From: Streptomyces roseochromogenus subsp. oscitans DS 12.976
GTDB taxonomy: Bacteria; Actinomycetota; Actinomycetes; Streptomycetales; Streptomycetaceae
Direction of reading: 5' to 3'
Length of the DNA: 64,000 nucleotides
Assembly (NCBI RefSeq): GCF_000497445.1
Contig: NZ_CM002285.1
Location: forward strand, 5,594,901-5,658,900
In this document: in pieces, positions 56,753-64,000 of the stretch
Layout: each line of letters starts with the position of its first letter
Numbering within the stretch: the stretch's first letter is position 1
The notes under the pieces: generated by a model
Told to the model about the DNA's origin: nothing
Seen by the model: the letters and a program-made list of their open reading frames with translations, nothing else
The model's database searches: none
Made by a program: the position numbers and the translations under genes

Positions 56753-57931
56753 TCAGGAGGAGAAGGTGAACAGGTCGCCCGTGTCCTCCAGGGCGTGGAT
56801 CACGGCGGCCGCGCTGCGGAGCAGGCTTTCGTCCTCGTGGACGAAGTACGCCGCGCCCCAGGAGAAGGAGGAGAGCGCGTCGGTCGGTGCGGGCGTGCCG
56901 AAGGCCGGCAGGGACGTCACGCTGTGGAAACCCGGCAGCCGGCGCAGGCGGTTGAGGCCCGGGACCGCGCTCAGGCGGCCGTAGGCGCCCTGCGGCGGGC
57001 GGAGGTCGATTCGGATCAGGGCGCGCGGGCGGGTGAAGTCCCGCCTCAGGCGTTGCTCGAAGCGGTCCGGGTGCAGCAGGCTCTCGGCCAGCAGGTGGGC
57101 CCGGGTGAAGCCGAAGGCGGCGAAGTAGGGGTCGTCCGAGCCGCGCGGGCCGTCGAGGCCGGACCGTATCCGCACCACCTCGGGTCCGTCGGGGCCGAGC
57201 CGCAGTTCCGTCACGGCGGCGCCCTCGCGGATGCCGAGCGCGTCCAGGCAGTCCGGTACGACGGTGAGGAACCGCCGCTCCGGCTCGCTCAGCCCGGCCA
57301 GGCTCTCGCTGTGCCGGCGCCGTATCACGCCGTCCGCGACCGTCTCGTGGTGTCGCTGGACCTCCGCCACCAGGTGGCGTCCTGCCGAGCTGACGGTGTG
57401 CACCTGGTAGGTGTCGTCCCCCGGAGATGTGTGCAGGAGCGCCGCCGTCGGGGCGAGCGCTCGCAGCGCCGTGAGCGCGTGTCCGGTCTGTTCGGCGTCC
57501 TGCACCTCGACGGCTACGCCCGCGTCCGCGGCGGAGTCCGGCCGGAGTACGGCGGGCCACGTGTCCCAGGCCGCGGGCAGGGTCGGTCCGGGCTCCGACG
57601 ACGTGTCCGTGGTCAGCGACGTCCCCTGCACCGTCGGTATGCCGGCCGCCCGTAGCGTCCGTCCCATCTGGGCCAGGTCGCGGCGTGCCACGGCCTGCCG
57701 CGGATCCTGTTGCGGCAGGCCGAGTTCCGCTGCCAGGCGCTCCGCGTACTCCGTGCCGAAGCGGCTGGCGGCTACCACCGACGCCGGCTTCCGCTGCACC
57801 GCCGCGGCCGCCGCGCCGCCCGTCGCCCGCCCGGGACCGTCGGTGTACAGGGGCATCCAGTCGGCGCCCAGCTCCTTGAAGGCGCGGGCCAGATCGGCGC
57901 CGCTGAAGACGGGATCGACCAGTACGAACAT
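56753..57931 (-). CDS. ATP-grasp-like protein with degenerate active site
   Basis: 392 residues. The overall plan follows the ATP-grasp ligases nearby: an N-terminal MFVLVDPVFSGADLARAF pre-grasp domain, a helix-rich middle, and a C-terminal half with TELRLGPDGPEVVRIRSGLD. That last stretch aligns with the F-x-x-E-(L/A)...[VL]-x-E-V-[GN]-x-R motif of the others, but the metal-binding Glu/Asn and Gly are replaced (VVRIRSG). So it may have lost ligase activity and act as a binding or pairing partner. I use ATG 57931. It lies downstream of the MFS gene, with a repeat array between. Confidence 0.55.
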   Translation of the reverse strand: MFVLVDPVFSGADLARAFKELGADWMPLYTDGPGRATGGAAAAAVQRKPASVVAASRFGTEYAERLAAELGLPQQDPRQAVARRDLAQMGRTLRAAGIPTVQGTSLTTDTSSEPGPTLPAAWDTWPAVLRPDSAADAGVAVEVQDAEQTGHALTALRALAPTAALLHTSPGDDTYQVHTVSSAGRHLVAEVQRHHETVADGVIRRRHSESLAGLSEPERRFLTVVPDCLDALGIREGAAVTELRLGPDGPEVVRIRSGLDGPRGSDDPYFAAFGFTRAHLLAESLLHPDRFEQRLRRDFTRPRALIRIDLRPPQGAYGRLSAVPGLNRLRRLPGFHSVTSLPAFGTPAPTDALSSFSWGAAYFVHEDESLLRSAAAVIHALEDTGDLFTFSS

Positions 57932-58072
57932 GAGCAGCACACCTCGTTTGCGGTCGGCAGCGAAGAAGCTCGGGCGCGGTCAGGGAGGTCGTCAGCCCGT
58001 GCCGCTCCAGCAGAACAGATGGCTGGGCCGGGCCGGAAACGGCCGGGCGGCCTGCTTGTCCGGCACTTGAAC

Positions 58073-58152
58073 GTCCCTTCACCCGGCCGTCCCTTCACTC
58101 GACCGCCCGTTCACTCGACCGCCCCTTCACGTGAGTGTCCCTTCACGTGAAT
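58073..58152. repeat. Five tandem 16-bp repeats containing TTCAC motifs
   Basis: Units begin at 58073, 58089, 58105, 58121 and 58137, each exactly 16 bp, with a consensus of G(T/C)CCCTTCAC followed by variable bases. The last two include the palindrome TTCACGTGA. The array stands in the 300-bp gap between the MFS gene and the degenerate ATP-grasp gene (57932-58248), where no gene is supported, and could be a multi-operator. Confidence 0.7.
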
Positions 58153-58248
58153 GTCAGCCGAACGTCCCTCGGGGGGCGGTCCATCGCCGAGCCTCCCGCT
58201 GGGGCAGCCAGCCCCTGTCTTCCCAACTCCGCCTCGGCATCCCTGCCT

Positions 58249-59502
58249 TCACACCTCCGCCGGTACGGTCGCCGGCGCCACCCCGGACTGCTCGGTCGTC
58301 GTCCGGGTGCCGTTCCGGGTGTCCGCCCCGCGCAGGCCCAGAGCCACCGCGGCGACGCCCAGGAGGCCGAAGGCCACGGGGACGGCGAAGGCCGTGCGGG
58401 GGCCCGCCGTGGCGACCGCCTGGCCGGCCAGGGCCGCGCCGAGGGCGATGCCGAAGCCCAGGCCGGTGCTGGACCAGGTCATCCCCTCGGTCACCTGCTC
58501 GCGCGGCACCGTCGCCTCGATCAGGCCCAGTGCGGTCGCCAGGGTCGGCGCGCAGGCGCCGCCCGCGACGAACAGCACCACGCCCAGGACCAGCAGGCCG
58601 TTCGTCATCAGGAGCGGCAGCATGGTCAGCGTCATGAGCGCCGCCCCCACCACTACCCGCTGCCGTAGCGTGCCCGGCGGACGCAGGCCGCCGTACACCA
58701 GGCCCGCCACCGCGCTGCCCACGGCGTAGACCGCCAGCACGGGGCTGGCCAGTTCCTTGTGGCCGAGGTTCGCCGCGAAGGCCATGGTGACCACCTCGAC
58801 GGAGGCGAAGATCGCGCCGATCGCCAGGAAGGTGAGGACGAGGGCCGGCATACCGGGGAAGCGCAGTGCGCTGCCGCGCCGCTCGGTGGGGGCCCGCGGG
58901 GTGCGCGGCGGTTCCGTCGCCGTCTGCCGGGCCAGCAGCCAGCAGCCGAGCAGCAGCAGCGCGGCGGCCGTGAACAGCGCGCTCTGCGGGGCGACGGTGG
59001 TGGCCAGGCCGATCGCGAGCACGGGCCCGATGGTGAAGACGACCTCGTCCACCACCGACTCCAGCGAGTAGGCCGGATGCAGGTCGTCCGTACCGCCGAG
59101 CAGCGCGGCCCAGCGGGCGCGGACCATCGACCCCGCGTTGGGGATGACGCCCGCGCCGGCCGCCGCCACGAACAGCGTCCAACTCGGCGCGCCCAGCGCG
59201 GAGCAGAGGGCGAGCAGGGCCAGCGCGGCACTGCCCGCCACGGCGGCGGGCAGCAGCACCCGCCGCTGCCCGTGCCGGTCCACGGCGCGGGCCAGACGCG
59301 GACCGACGACGGCGTAACTGATGGCCTGGGTGGCCGTCACCGCCCCGGCCAGGGCGTAGGCGCTGGGCCGCTGGGCCAGCATGGCGACGATCGCGAAGCG
59401 GGTCATGGCCACGCCCAGACGGGCCGTCAGGCCCGCCGAGCTGAAGGCCAGGGCCCCGGGATGCGAGAAGATCCGGCGGTACGCGGTCAGCATGCCGATC
59501 AC
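58249..59502 (-). CDS. MFS transporter
   Basis: 417 residues with about 12 hydrophobic segments, for example RFAIVAMLAQRPSAYALAG, LALLALCSALGAPSWTLF and LLVLGVVLFVAGGACAPTLA. A loop between TM2 and TM3 carries RLARAVDRHGQRRVLL, in place of the MFS GXXXDRXGRR motif A. No solute-binding signature is visible. Its start overlaps the upstream ATP-grasp gene (59499-59502), so it is probably the exporter or self-resistance pump for the cluster product. Confidence 0.85.
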   Translation of the reverse strand: MIGMLTAYRRIFSHPGALAFSSAGLTARLGVAMTRFAIVAMLAQRPSAYALAGAVTATQAISYAVVGPRLARAVDRHGQRRVLLPAAVAGSAALALLALCSALGAPSWTLFVAAAGAGVIPNAGSMVRARWAALLGGTDDLHPAYSLESVVDEVVFTIGPVLAIGLATTVAPQSALFTAAALLLLGCWLLARQTATEPPRTPRAPTERRGSALRFPGMPALVLTFLAIGAIFASVEVVTMAFAANLGHKELASPVLAVYAVGSAVAGLVYGGLRPPGTLRQRVVVGAALMTLTMLPLLMTNGLLVLGVVLFVAGGACAPTLATALGLIEATVPREQVTEGMTWSSTGLGFGIALGAALAGQAVATAGPRTAFAVPVAFGLLGVAAVALGLRGADTRNGTRTTTEQSGVAPATVPAEV

Positions 59503-60779
59503 CCCACCCCGGCCGGCGTGGGGGCGGGCGCGGGCGCGTCCACCACGTCGGCCTCGATTCCGGCGGCACCGTCGTACGCGCTGCCCAGGTCCTCCAGTAC
59601 GCAGTCGTACTCCCTCTGCGTCCGCAGGATCGCCCGTTCGACCGCCTCCGCGCTCGGGCCGCGGTAGCGGAAGCGGCCCAGGATGAAGCGGTAGCCGCCC
59701 TTGCCGTCGAACTCGTGGCCGGGGGCGGGCAGTTCCTCGGCGTACAGGCCCGGTACCGCGCCGGCCATCGAGGGCCGGGAGACGAGTCGCTTGCCGCGCG
59801 GTTCGGGGACGAGGAGGAAGCCGCCGTGCTCGGTGTCGGGGCGGCCGGCCGGGGGGAGGGTCGTGGGGGGCTCGCCCAGTTCCAGGCGGATCCAGTCGCC
59901 GATCAGGTCCACGCCGTAGACGTCCTGGAAGACCCAGGGGATCTCGCCGCCGCCGAACCGCGCCCCGACCTCCAGGAAGACCGGGCCGGTCGCGGTCTGG
60001 ATCAGCTCGAAGTGGAAGGCACCCCGGTCCAGTCCGAGGGCGCGCAGGCAGGCCTCGGTGAAGGCGAGCAGTGCGTCGGCCTCGGGGCCGGTCCGGACGA
60101 CGGAGCCGAGCGGGCGGCCCTGGGAGAAGCCGTAGCAGGTGTCCATGTAACGCGAGGCACGGCCGAAGATCATGCGGTTGTCCGCCATCAGGCCGTCCAG
60201 GTGCCAGACCGGGCCCTGGACGAACTCCTCGATCTCGTAGTCGCCCAGATCGGTCTCGTGCAGCACGGCGGCCAGGTCCTCCTCCGGCCGGACCACGAAG
60301 GTGCCGACGCTGGCCGCACCCGTGCGGGGCTTGACCACCACCGGGCCGCCCAGTTCCGCGCGGAACGCCTCCGCCTCCGCGACGGAGCCGATCTCCCGGA
60401 ACCTGGGCACGCGCAGGCCGGCCTCGGCGACCCTGGCCTTCATCCGGGTCTTGTCCCGGAAGAGCAGGACGTCCTCGGTGCCCGGTCCGGGTATGCCGAG
60501 CCGCTCGCGGATCGTGGCGCCGGTCAGCAGGTCGAACTCGGAGAGCGCCAGCAGCTTGTCGAAGGGGCCGCAGGCCTGGTGGGCGGCCTCGGCGGCGGCG
60601 ATCACCGGTCCGGGGTCGGCCAGGTCGGGCACCACCTGGATGTGCTCGGCCGAGGCGGGGATGCGCGGCACATGCCTGGGCACGGTCACATAGCTGACCT
60701 GGTGCCGCTCGTGGTCGATGCGCGAGGCGTAGTCGCTCTGGTGGTCGTCGTCCCAGCGGTTGACGATCAGGATCTTCAT
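59499..60779 (-). CDS. ATP-grasp ligase
   Basis: 426 residues of the amino-acid ligase type ATP-grasp family. MKILIVNRWDDDHQSDY begins the pre-grasp domain. The Lys-containing loop is VVVKPRTGAASVGTFVV, and the Mg-binding region is FHFELIQTATGPVFLEVGAR with a following FGGGEIPW. Such ligases join amino acids or similar carboxylates by acyl phosphate formation. GTGGTCCTTCTCC upstream (minus strand GGAGAAGGACC) gives a strong GGAG site. It overlaps the MFS start by four bases. Confidence 0.82.
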   Translation of the reverse strand: MKILIVNRWDDDHQSDYASRIDHERHQVSYVTVPRHVPRIPASAEHIQVVPDLADPGPVIAAAEAAHQACGPFDKLLALSEFDLLTGATIRERLGIPGPGTEDVLLFRDKTRMKARVAEAGLRVPRFREIGSVAEAEAFRAELGGPVVVKPRTGAASVGTFVVRPEEDLAAVLHETDLGDYEIEEFVQGPVWHLDGLMADNRMIFGRASRYMDTCYGFSQGRPLGSVVRTGPEADALLAFTEACLRALGLDRGAFHFELIQTATGPVFLEVGARFGGGEIPWVFQDVYGVDLIGDWIRLELGEPPTTLPPAGRPDTEHGGFLLVPEPRGKRLVSRPSMAGAVPGLYAEELPAPGHEFDGKGGYRFILGRFRYRGPSAEAVERAILRTQREYDCVLEDLGSAYDGAAGIEADVVDAPAPAPTPAGVG

Positions 60780-60811
60780 GGTGGTCCTTCTCCTTGCGGG
60801 GGACAGGCGGC

Positions 60812-62185
60812 TCAGACCGCGCAGGCGGTGATGGTGACGGGCGCGCCGGCGGCGGCGTAGTCGGGGAGGGCGAGGTAGGCGGGGACGGCGGCCGCCGCGG
60901 GGACCGCGTGGCGCACGGCCTCGCGGACGTAACGGTCGACCTGCGCGATGCGCCGCTCCAGCTCCGCCCGGCTCGGCGCGGCCAGTGCGATGTGCCCGAC
61001 CCGGCTGTGCAGATCGACGGCCGGCCGCAGAACCGCGCCCGCCGCCGCCGTGACCTCGGCCTCGATGCAGCCCTCGACCTTCAGCAGCCGGGAGAGCAGC
61101 CCGTCCGGGTCCTCGAAGACGGCCTCCTCCTCGACGCTGAAGAAGCGCACTCCGGCCGCTCCCTGCGGCACTTCGCGGGCCGGCCGGGCCGGCTGGGGCA
61201 GGCCGGCGAAGGACCGTACCGCCAGCTCCCACATGTCCGCGCCCCACACCGCCTGGACCAGCCAGGGGATCCGGTCCCCGCCCAGCCGGGCGCCGACCTC
61301 CATGACGTACGGCCCGGCCGGGGTCAGCCGTGCTTCCAGGTGGAAGCAGCCGACCGTGATACCCAGGGCGCGGACCGCCCGCCGCGCGGTGTCCGCCAGT
61401 CGCGCCCGGTCGGCGGGGGAGACCGGCGCGTCCACCGCGTGCCCGACCTCCACGAACGTCGGTTCCGGCCCCAACTGCTTCTCGGTGACGGCCAGGATGT
61501 GGACGCGCAGTCCGTCGCCGGTGTCCTGGACATAGCCCTCGACGCTGTACTCGGGGCCCTGGACATAGCTCTCGGCCAGCAGGCTCGGGCCGAGCAGCTT
61601 GCCGTAGTCCTCGATCGGGTTGGCCCGCACCTCGGCGAAGTAGTCGGCGAGTTCTGCGGCGCCGTCCACGCGGCGCACGTACTGGCTGCCGGAGCCGTCG
61701 ACCGGCTTCAGCACCGCCGGTGTGCCCACGTCGGCCAGTACGGCGACCGGGTCGGCATCGGTGCCGACCAGGCGGTTGCGGGCCACCAGGACGCCGGCCG
61801 CGGCCAGCACCTCCTTCATCCGTTTCTTGTCGCGCAGCGCCCCGACCACCTCCGGGGCCAGGCCGGGCAGGCCGAGGTCCCGGGCCAGATGGGCGCAGGT
61901 GTCCACGGCGTACTCGTAGCCCGGCACCACGGCGACCAGGTCGGTGCGGGCGGCCAGCTCCCGGCTCGCCCGGAGCACGGTCGGCAGGTCGCGGATCTCG
62001 ACGCGGGTGTAGTCGGCCCAGCCGGAGTGCACGGCCGCGCGCACCTGTGCGGGCAGCTCGGCCACGGGCTTGCGGTCGAACACGTGCGGCCGGAGGCCGA
62101 GGCGGCGGGCGGCGTCGACCAGGCCGATCCCGGAGGAGTTCGGCTCGACGATCAGGGCTGTCTGGTGGGTGCTGCGGGCGGACAT
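60812..62185 (-). CDS. ATP-grasp ligase
   Basis: 457 residues. The start MSARSTHQTALIVEPNSSGI leads a Rossmann-like pre-grasp domain. The ATP-binding loop is AVLKPVDGSGSQYVRRV (about residue 158), the Mg-binding segment FHLEARLTPAGPYVMEVGAR followed by LGGDRIPW. A C-terminal domain follows (VRFFSVEEEAVFEDPDGLLS). It is the first gene of the minus-strand operon, transcribed divergently from the third ATP-grasp gene. Substrates cannot be read from sequence; the family makes dipeptides (BacD, carnosine synthase) and related amides. Confidence 0.82.
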   Translation of the reverse strand: MSARSTHQTALIVEPNSSGIGLVDAARRLGLRPHVFDRKPVAELPAQVRAAVHSGWADYTRVEIRDLPTVLRASRELAARTDLVAVVPGYEYAVDTCAHLARDLGLPGLAPEVVGALRDKKRMKEVLAAAGVLVARNRLVGTDADPVAVLADVGTPAVLKPVDGSGSQYVRRVDGAAELADYFAEVRANPIEDYGKLLGPSLLAESYVQGPEYSVEGYVQDTGDGLRVHILAVTEKQLGPEPTFVEVGHAVDAPVSPADRARLADTARRAVRALGITVGCFHLEARLTPAGPYVMEVGARLGGDRIPWLVQAVWGADMWELAVRSFAGLPQPARPAREVPQGAAGVRFFSVEEEAVFEDPDGLLSRLLKVEGCIEAEVTAAAGAVLRPAVDLHSRVGHIALAAPSRAELERRIAQVDRYVREAVRHAVPAAAAVPAYLALPDYAAAGAPVTITACAV

Positions 62186-62271
62186 GGCGCTCCTCGGGCA
62201 GTCAGGGCCGGCAGGGCAGTCACGACGAAAGGGAAGGCAAGACATCTCGAGTAGCTCTGATGTCTTGGCGA

Positions 62272-62297
62272 TGTCATCTTAAGCATCTAAGATGACA
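62272..62297. promoter_or_regulatory. Palindromic operator candidate between divergent ATP-grasp genes
   Basis: TGTCATCTTA (62272-62281) and TAAGATGACA (62288-62297) are exact inverted repeats with 6 bases between. A nearby GACATC...GATGTC pair (62241-62264) adds further symmetry. It lies between the divergent starts at 62185 and 62337, an ideal position for a regulator controlling both units. A TetR- or GntR-like regulator could bind; none is seen complete in the window. Confidence 0.6.
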
Positions 62298-62336
62298 GAT
62301 GTGAAGGGCCGTCGTACACCGAGGTGATGAGGAACC

Positions 62337-63569
62337 ATGACCACGACACTGATCATTGGCGGGGCCGCCGGAGCGGCGACCGGGTACGTGCACGACATCT
62401 GCGCGCGAGCCCTGGCCCAACTCCGCGCCCGGGGCGGCCGGATCGTGCTGACGGACCTCCCGGAGAACCTGGCCGCCGCCCCCGAGCTGACCCAACTGGC
62501 CGACGACATCGTCGAGTTGGACTTCACCGACGCCGAGGCCTGTGTGGCCTGGGCGACCGCCCACGCCGAACGGCACCGCGTCGACGCGGTGCTGGCCTTC
62601 CGTGAGTACGCGGTCGTCGCCGCCGCGGAGGTCGCGGCCGCGCTCGGCCTCCCGGGCAACCCGCCCGAGGCGGTACGGACGGTGCGCCTGAAGGATGTCT
62701 GCCGCGAACGCCTGCGCGAACTGGGCTTCCGTCAGCCGCAGTTGCGGCTGTGCCGGAGCGCTGAGGAGGCGGCGGACTTCCACCGCGAGGTGGGCGGCAC
62801 CGTGATCATCAAGCCGCGCAGCGGTTCGAGCAGCGAGGGCGTGCAGCAGGTCGAGGACCCGCGGCGGATGGCGGCGGCGTTCGCGGCTTCCTGCGACGCG
62901 GAGGGCGTCGCGCTGGTGGAGACCTTCGTCGGCGGCCCCGAGTTCAGCGTCGAGGGGCTGATCACCGGCGGGCGGCCGCGGGTGCTCGCGGTGACCGCGA
63001 AGCAGGTGCTGCCGGTGTCCTTCGTGGAGTGCGGCCATACGATGCCGGCGCCCATCGGCCCCGAGGCGACGGAGGCGATCACCGCGGAGGTCGTCGGCGC
63101 GCTGGCCGCGCTGGGTCTGCGGTACGGCCCGTTCCACGTCGAGTGCTGGCTGACCGGAGAGGGCGTGGTCCTCGGCGAGCTGCATGTGCGCCAGGGCGGC
63201 GACTGGATCCACGCGATGACGGAGTGGGTCAATCCCGGTCTGGAGCTCTACGGCTCCTGGTACGACGACCTGCTCGGCCGCCCCGTCACCCTGCCCGAGG
63301 CGCCCACGCGCGGTGCGGCGGCACGCTTCGTCACGCTCCCCTCCGGCACGGTCTCATCCGTCACCGGCTGGTCCGGCATCGCCTCCCACCCCGACGTCCG
63401 CACCGCCGACCTCGCCGTCGCCCCCGGCGCCACGCTCCACCCCACCACCTCCAACCTCGAACGCCACGGCGTCTTCGTCGTCGGCACGCCCGACCCGTCG
63501 GACGCGGGCCCGCTGGCCGACAAGCTCCTGGCGGGGCTGGAGGTACGGGTGGTGCCGACGGGCGGATGA
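62337..63569 (+). CDS. ATP-grasp ligase
   Basis: 410 residues. MTTTLIIGGAAGAATGYVHD begins the pre-grasp domain. The ATP-binding loop is VIIKPRSGSSSEGVQQV (about residue 155), the Mg-binding stretch FHVECWLTGEGVVLGELHVR followed by QGGDWIHAM. The variant GELHVRQGG replaces the usual EVGARLGG, which suggests different substrate or metal geometry. It is divergent from the second ATP-grasp gene, sharing a 150-bp promoter region. Confidence 0.82.
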   Translation: MTTTLIIGGAAGAATGYVHDICARALAQLRARGGRIVLTDLPENLAAAPELTQLADDIVELDFTDAEACVAWATAHAERHRVDAVLAFREYAVVAAAEVAAALGLPGNPPEAVRTVRLKDVCRERLRELGFRQPQLRLCRSAEEAADFHREVGGTVIIKPRSGSSSEGVQQVEDPRRMAAAFAASCDAEGVALVETFVGGPEFSVEGLITGGRPRVLAVTAKQVLPVSFVECGHTMPAPIGPEATEAITAEVVGALAALGLRYGPFHVECWLTGEGVVLGELHVRQGGDWIHAMTEWVNPGLELYGSWYDDLLGRPVTLPEAPTRGAAARFVTLPSGTVSSVTGWSGIASHPDVRTADLAVAPGATLHPTTSNLERHGVFVVGTPDPSDAGPLADKLLAGLEVRVVPTGG

Positions 63570-63594
63570 GCAGCCGGCCGTCCCGTACCCGGCC

Positions 63595-63678
63595 GGTCCC
63601 GTACCTGGTCCCGTACCGGGTCGGTCCCGTACCTGGTCCCGTACCAGGTTGGTCCCGCACCTGGTGCGACGCCGTACC
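63595..63678. repeat. 28-bp tandem repeats, three copies
   Basis: GGTCCCGTACC-type units begin at 63595, 63623 and 63651, exactly 28 bp apart, with internal GGTCCCGTACC and palindromic GTAC elements. They follow the ATP-grasp gene stop by 25 bp. They are not a CRISPR array, because there are no unique spacers. Confidence 0.65.
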
Positions 63679-63701
63679 CCTACCCCTCGGTCCCGCACCT
63701 G

Positions 63702-63764
63702 GTACGACGCCGTACGGCAATGCGCTCAATCCCGTACCGAGTACGACGCCGTACGGCAATGCGC
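63702..63764. repeat. Direct repeat pair, 24 bp, period 39
   Basis: The 24-bp stretch GTACGACGCCGTACGGCAAT plus GCGC occurs identically at 63702-63725 and 63741-63764, just beyond the 28-bp repeats. Each contains the CGTACG palindrome. Function unknown, possibly slipped-strand duplication. Confidence 0.65.
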
Positions 63765-64000
63765 ACGGGACCCCGCGGGAACGGTCCGGCGGGAGCGAGG
63801 GGAGAGTCGGCGGTCGGGGAGAGGGCGGGGCGGGGCGGCGGACTGGGGGCAGGACGCGGCGGGCGCGGACGCGGTCGGGCCGAGACAGGCGAGCCTGACC
63901 AGGGACGGGATGCGAAAGCCCGCCCCGGTGCCGCCGTCCAGCATCAGATGGGCGTCCAGGAACCGTTCGATCAGCGCCTCCGTCCGCTCGGGCGCGAGGT
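63726..64000 (-). CDS. Partial CDS at window edge (start outside)
   Basis: The frame is open to the right edge. The upstream residues (APERTEALIERFLDAHLMLD, then GGTGAGFRIPSLVRLACLG) look like a genuine helical C-terminal part of a protein. The last 40 codons, low in complexity and Arg/Pro/Ser-rich, run into the direct-repeat region and may not be the real end. I cannot assign a family. Confidence 0.35.
   Translation of the reverse strand, partial: LAPERTEALIERFLDAHLMLDGGTGAGFRIPSLVRLACLGPTASAPAASCPQSAAPPRPLPDRRLSPRSRRTVPAGSRAHCRTASYSVRD

Noticed and set aside
56622..58082. 486-codon minus frame overlapping the degenerate ATP-grasp gene
   Set aside because: Low-complexity Arg/Gly/Pro sequence, a frame shadow; it also runs through the tRNA fragment.
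58073..58152. CRISPR array in the ATP-grasp cluster
   Set aside because: Units are only 16 bp and contiguous, with no unique spacers or cas genes. The same holds for the 28-bp repeats at 63595.

Overview
The window is high-GC actinomycete DNA, almost certainly from Streptomyces or a close relative. The evidence is strong GC bias at third codon positions, frequent GTG starts, Lsr2, a WhiB-like protein, a DUF574-type methyltransferase, a DUF6417-type protein and actinophage-like genes. Most of it reads as an accessory region made of a mosaic mobile element between two chromosomal or accessory flanks.

Left flank (1-11.9 kb): a partial XRE regulator, a 2H-phosphoesterase-like protein, a flavoprotein, a NUDIX hydrolase, an L-asparaginase, an archaeal-type aspartyl-tRNA synthetase preceded by a readable T-box leader (specifier GAC), a P-loop ATPase, an Mrr-like nuclease fused to a STAND-type NTPase (a likely defence gene), Lsr2, a nucleotidyltransferase and a kinase-like protein.

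Mobile element (about 11.9-56.6 kb): read on the minus strand from about 47 kb leftward there is a phage-like series. It runs from an early region with ParB and many small genes, through two more ParB-domain proteins, small and large terminase, portal, scaffold, decoration protein and major capsid protein, to a head-tail connector. No tail, lysis or DNA polymerase genes are recognisable. Cargo sits between consecutive head genes: a second methionyl-tRNA synthetase before the terminases, a 15-kb phosphorothioation island between large terminase and portal, and a SAM methyltransferase with a membrane protein between portal and scaffold. The right part holds a WhiB-like protein, a FabG-like reductase, an MmyB-type regulator, an MBL hydrolase, a serine-recombinase remnant, an excisionase and a complete tyrosine integrase. 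Beyond lie a cold-shock protein and a histidine phosphatase, and the block ends at the 5' half of a tRNA-Arg(CCU).

The phosphorothioation island encodes the modification enzymes DndA and DndBCDE with an associated methyltransferase. DptFGH/DndFGH are absent. In their place are a tightly overlapping four-gene cassette (PLD/DEAD helicase, 72-aa protein, SMC-like ATPase, 157-aa protein) and a separate translationally coupled three-gene operon (HTH protein, GIY-YIG-like protein, GHKL ATPase). The first is probably the phosphorothioate-sensing restriction arm. The second is the best candidate for an undescribed component.

Right flank (56.7-64 kb): a compact cluster with three ATP-grasp ligases, a degenerate fourth ATP-grasp-like protein and an MFS exporter, which looks like biosynthesis and export of a small peptide or amino-acid conjugate. 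It carries an unusual 5 x 16-bp tandem array, a palindromic divergent promoter region and 28-bp tandem repeats.
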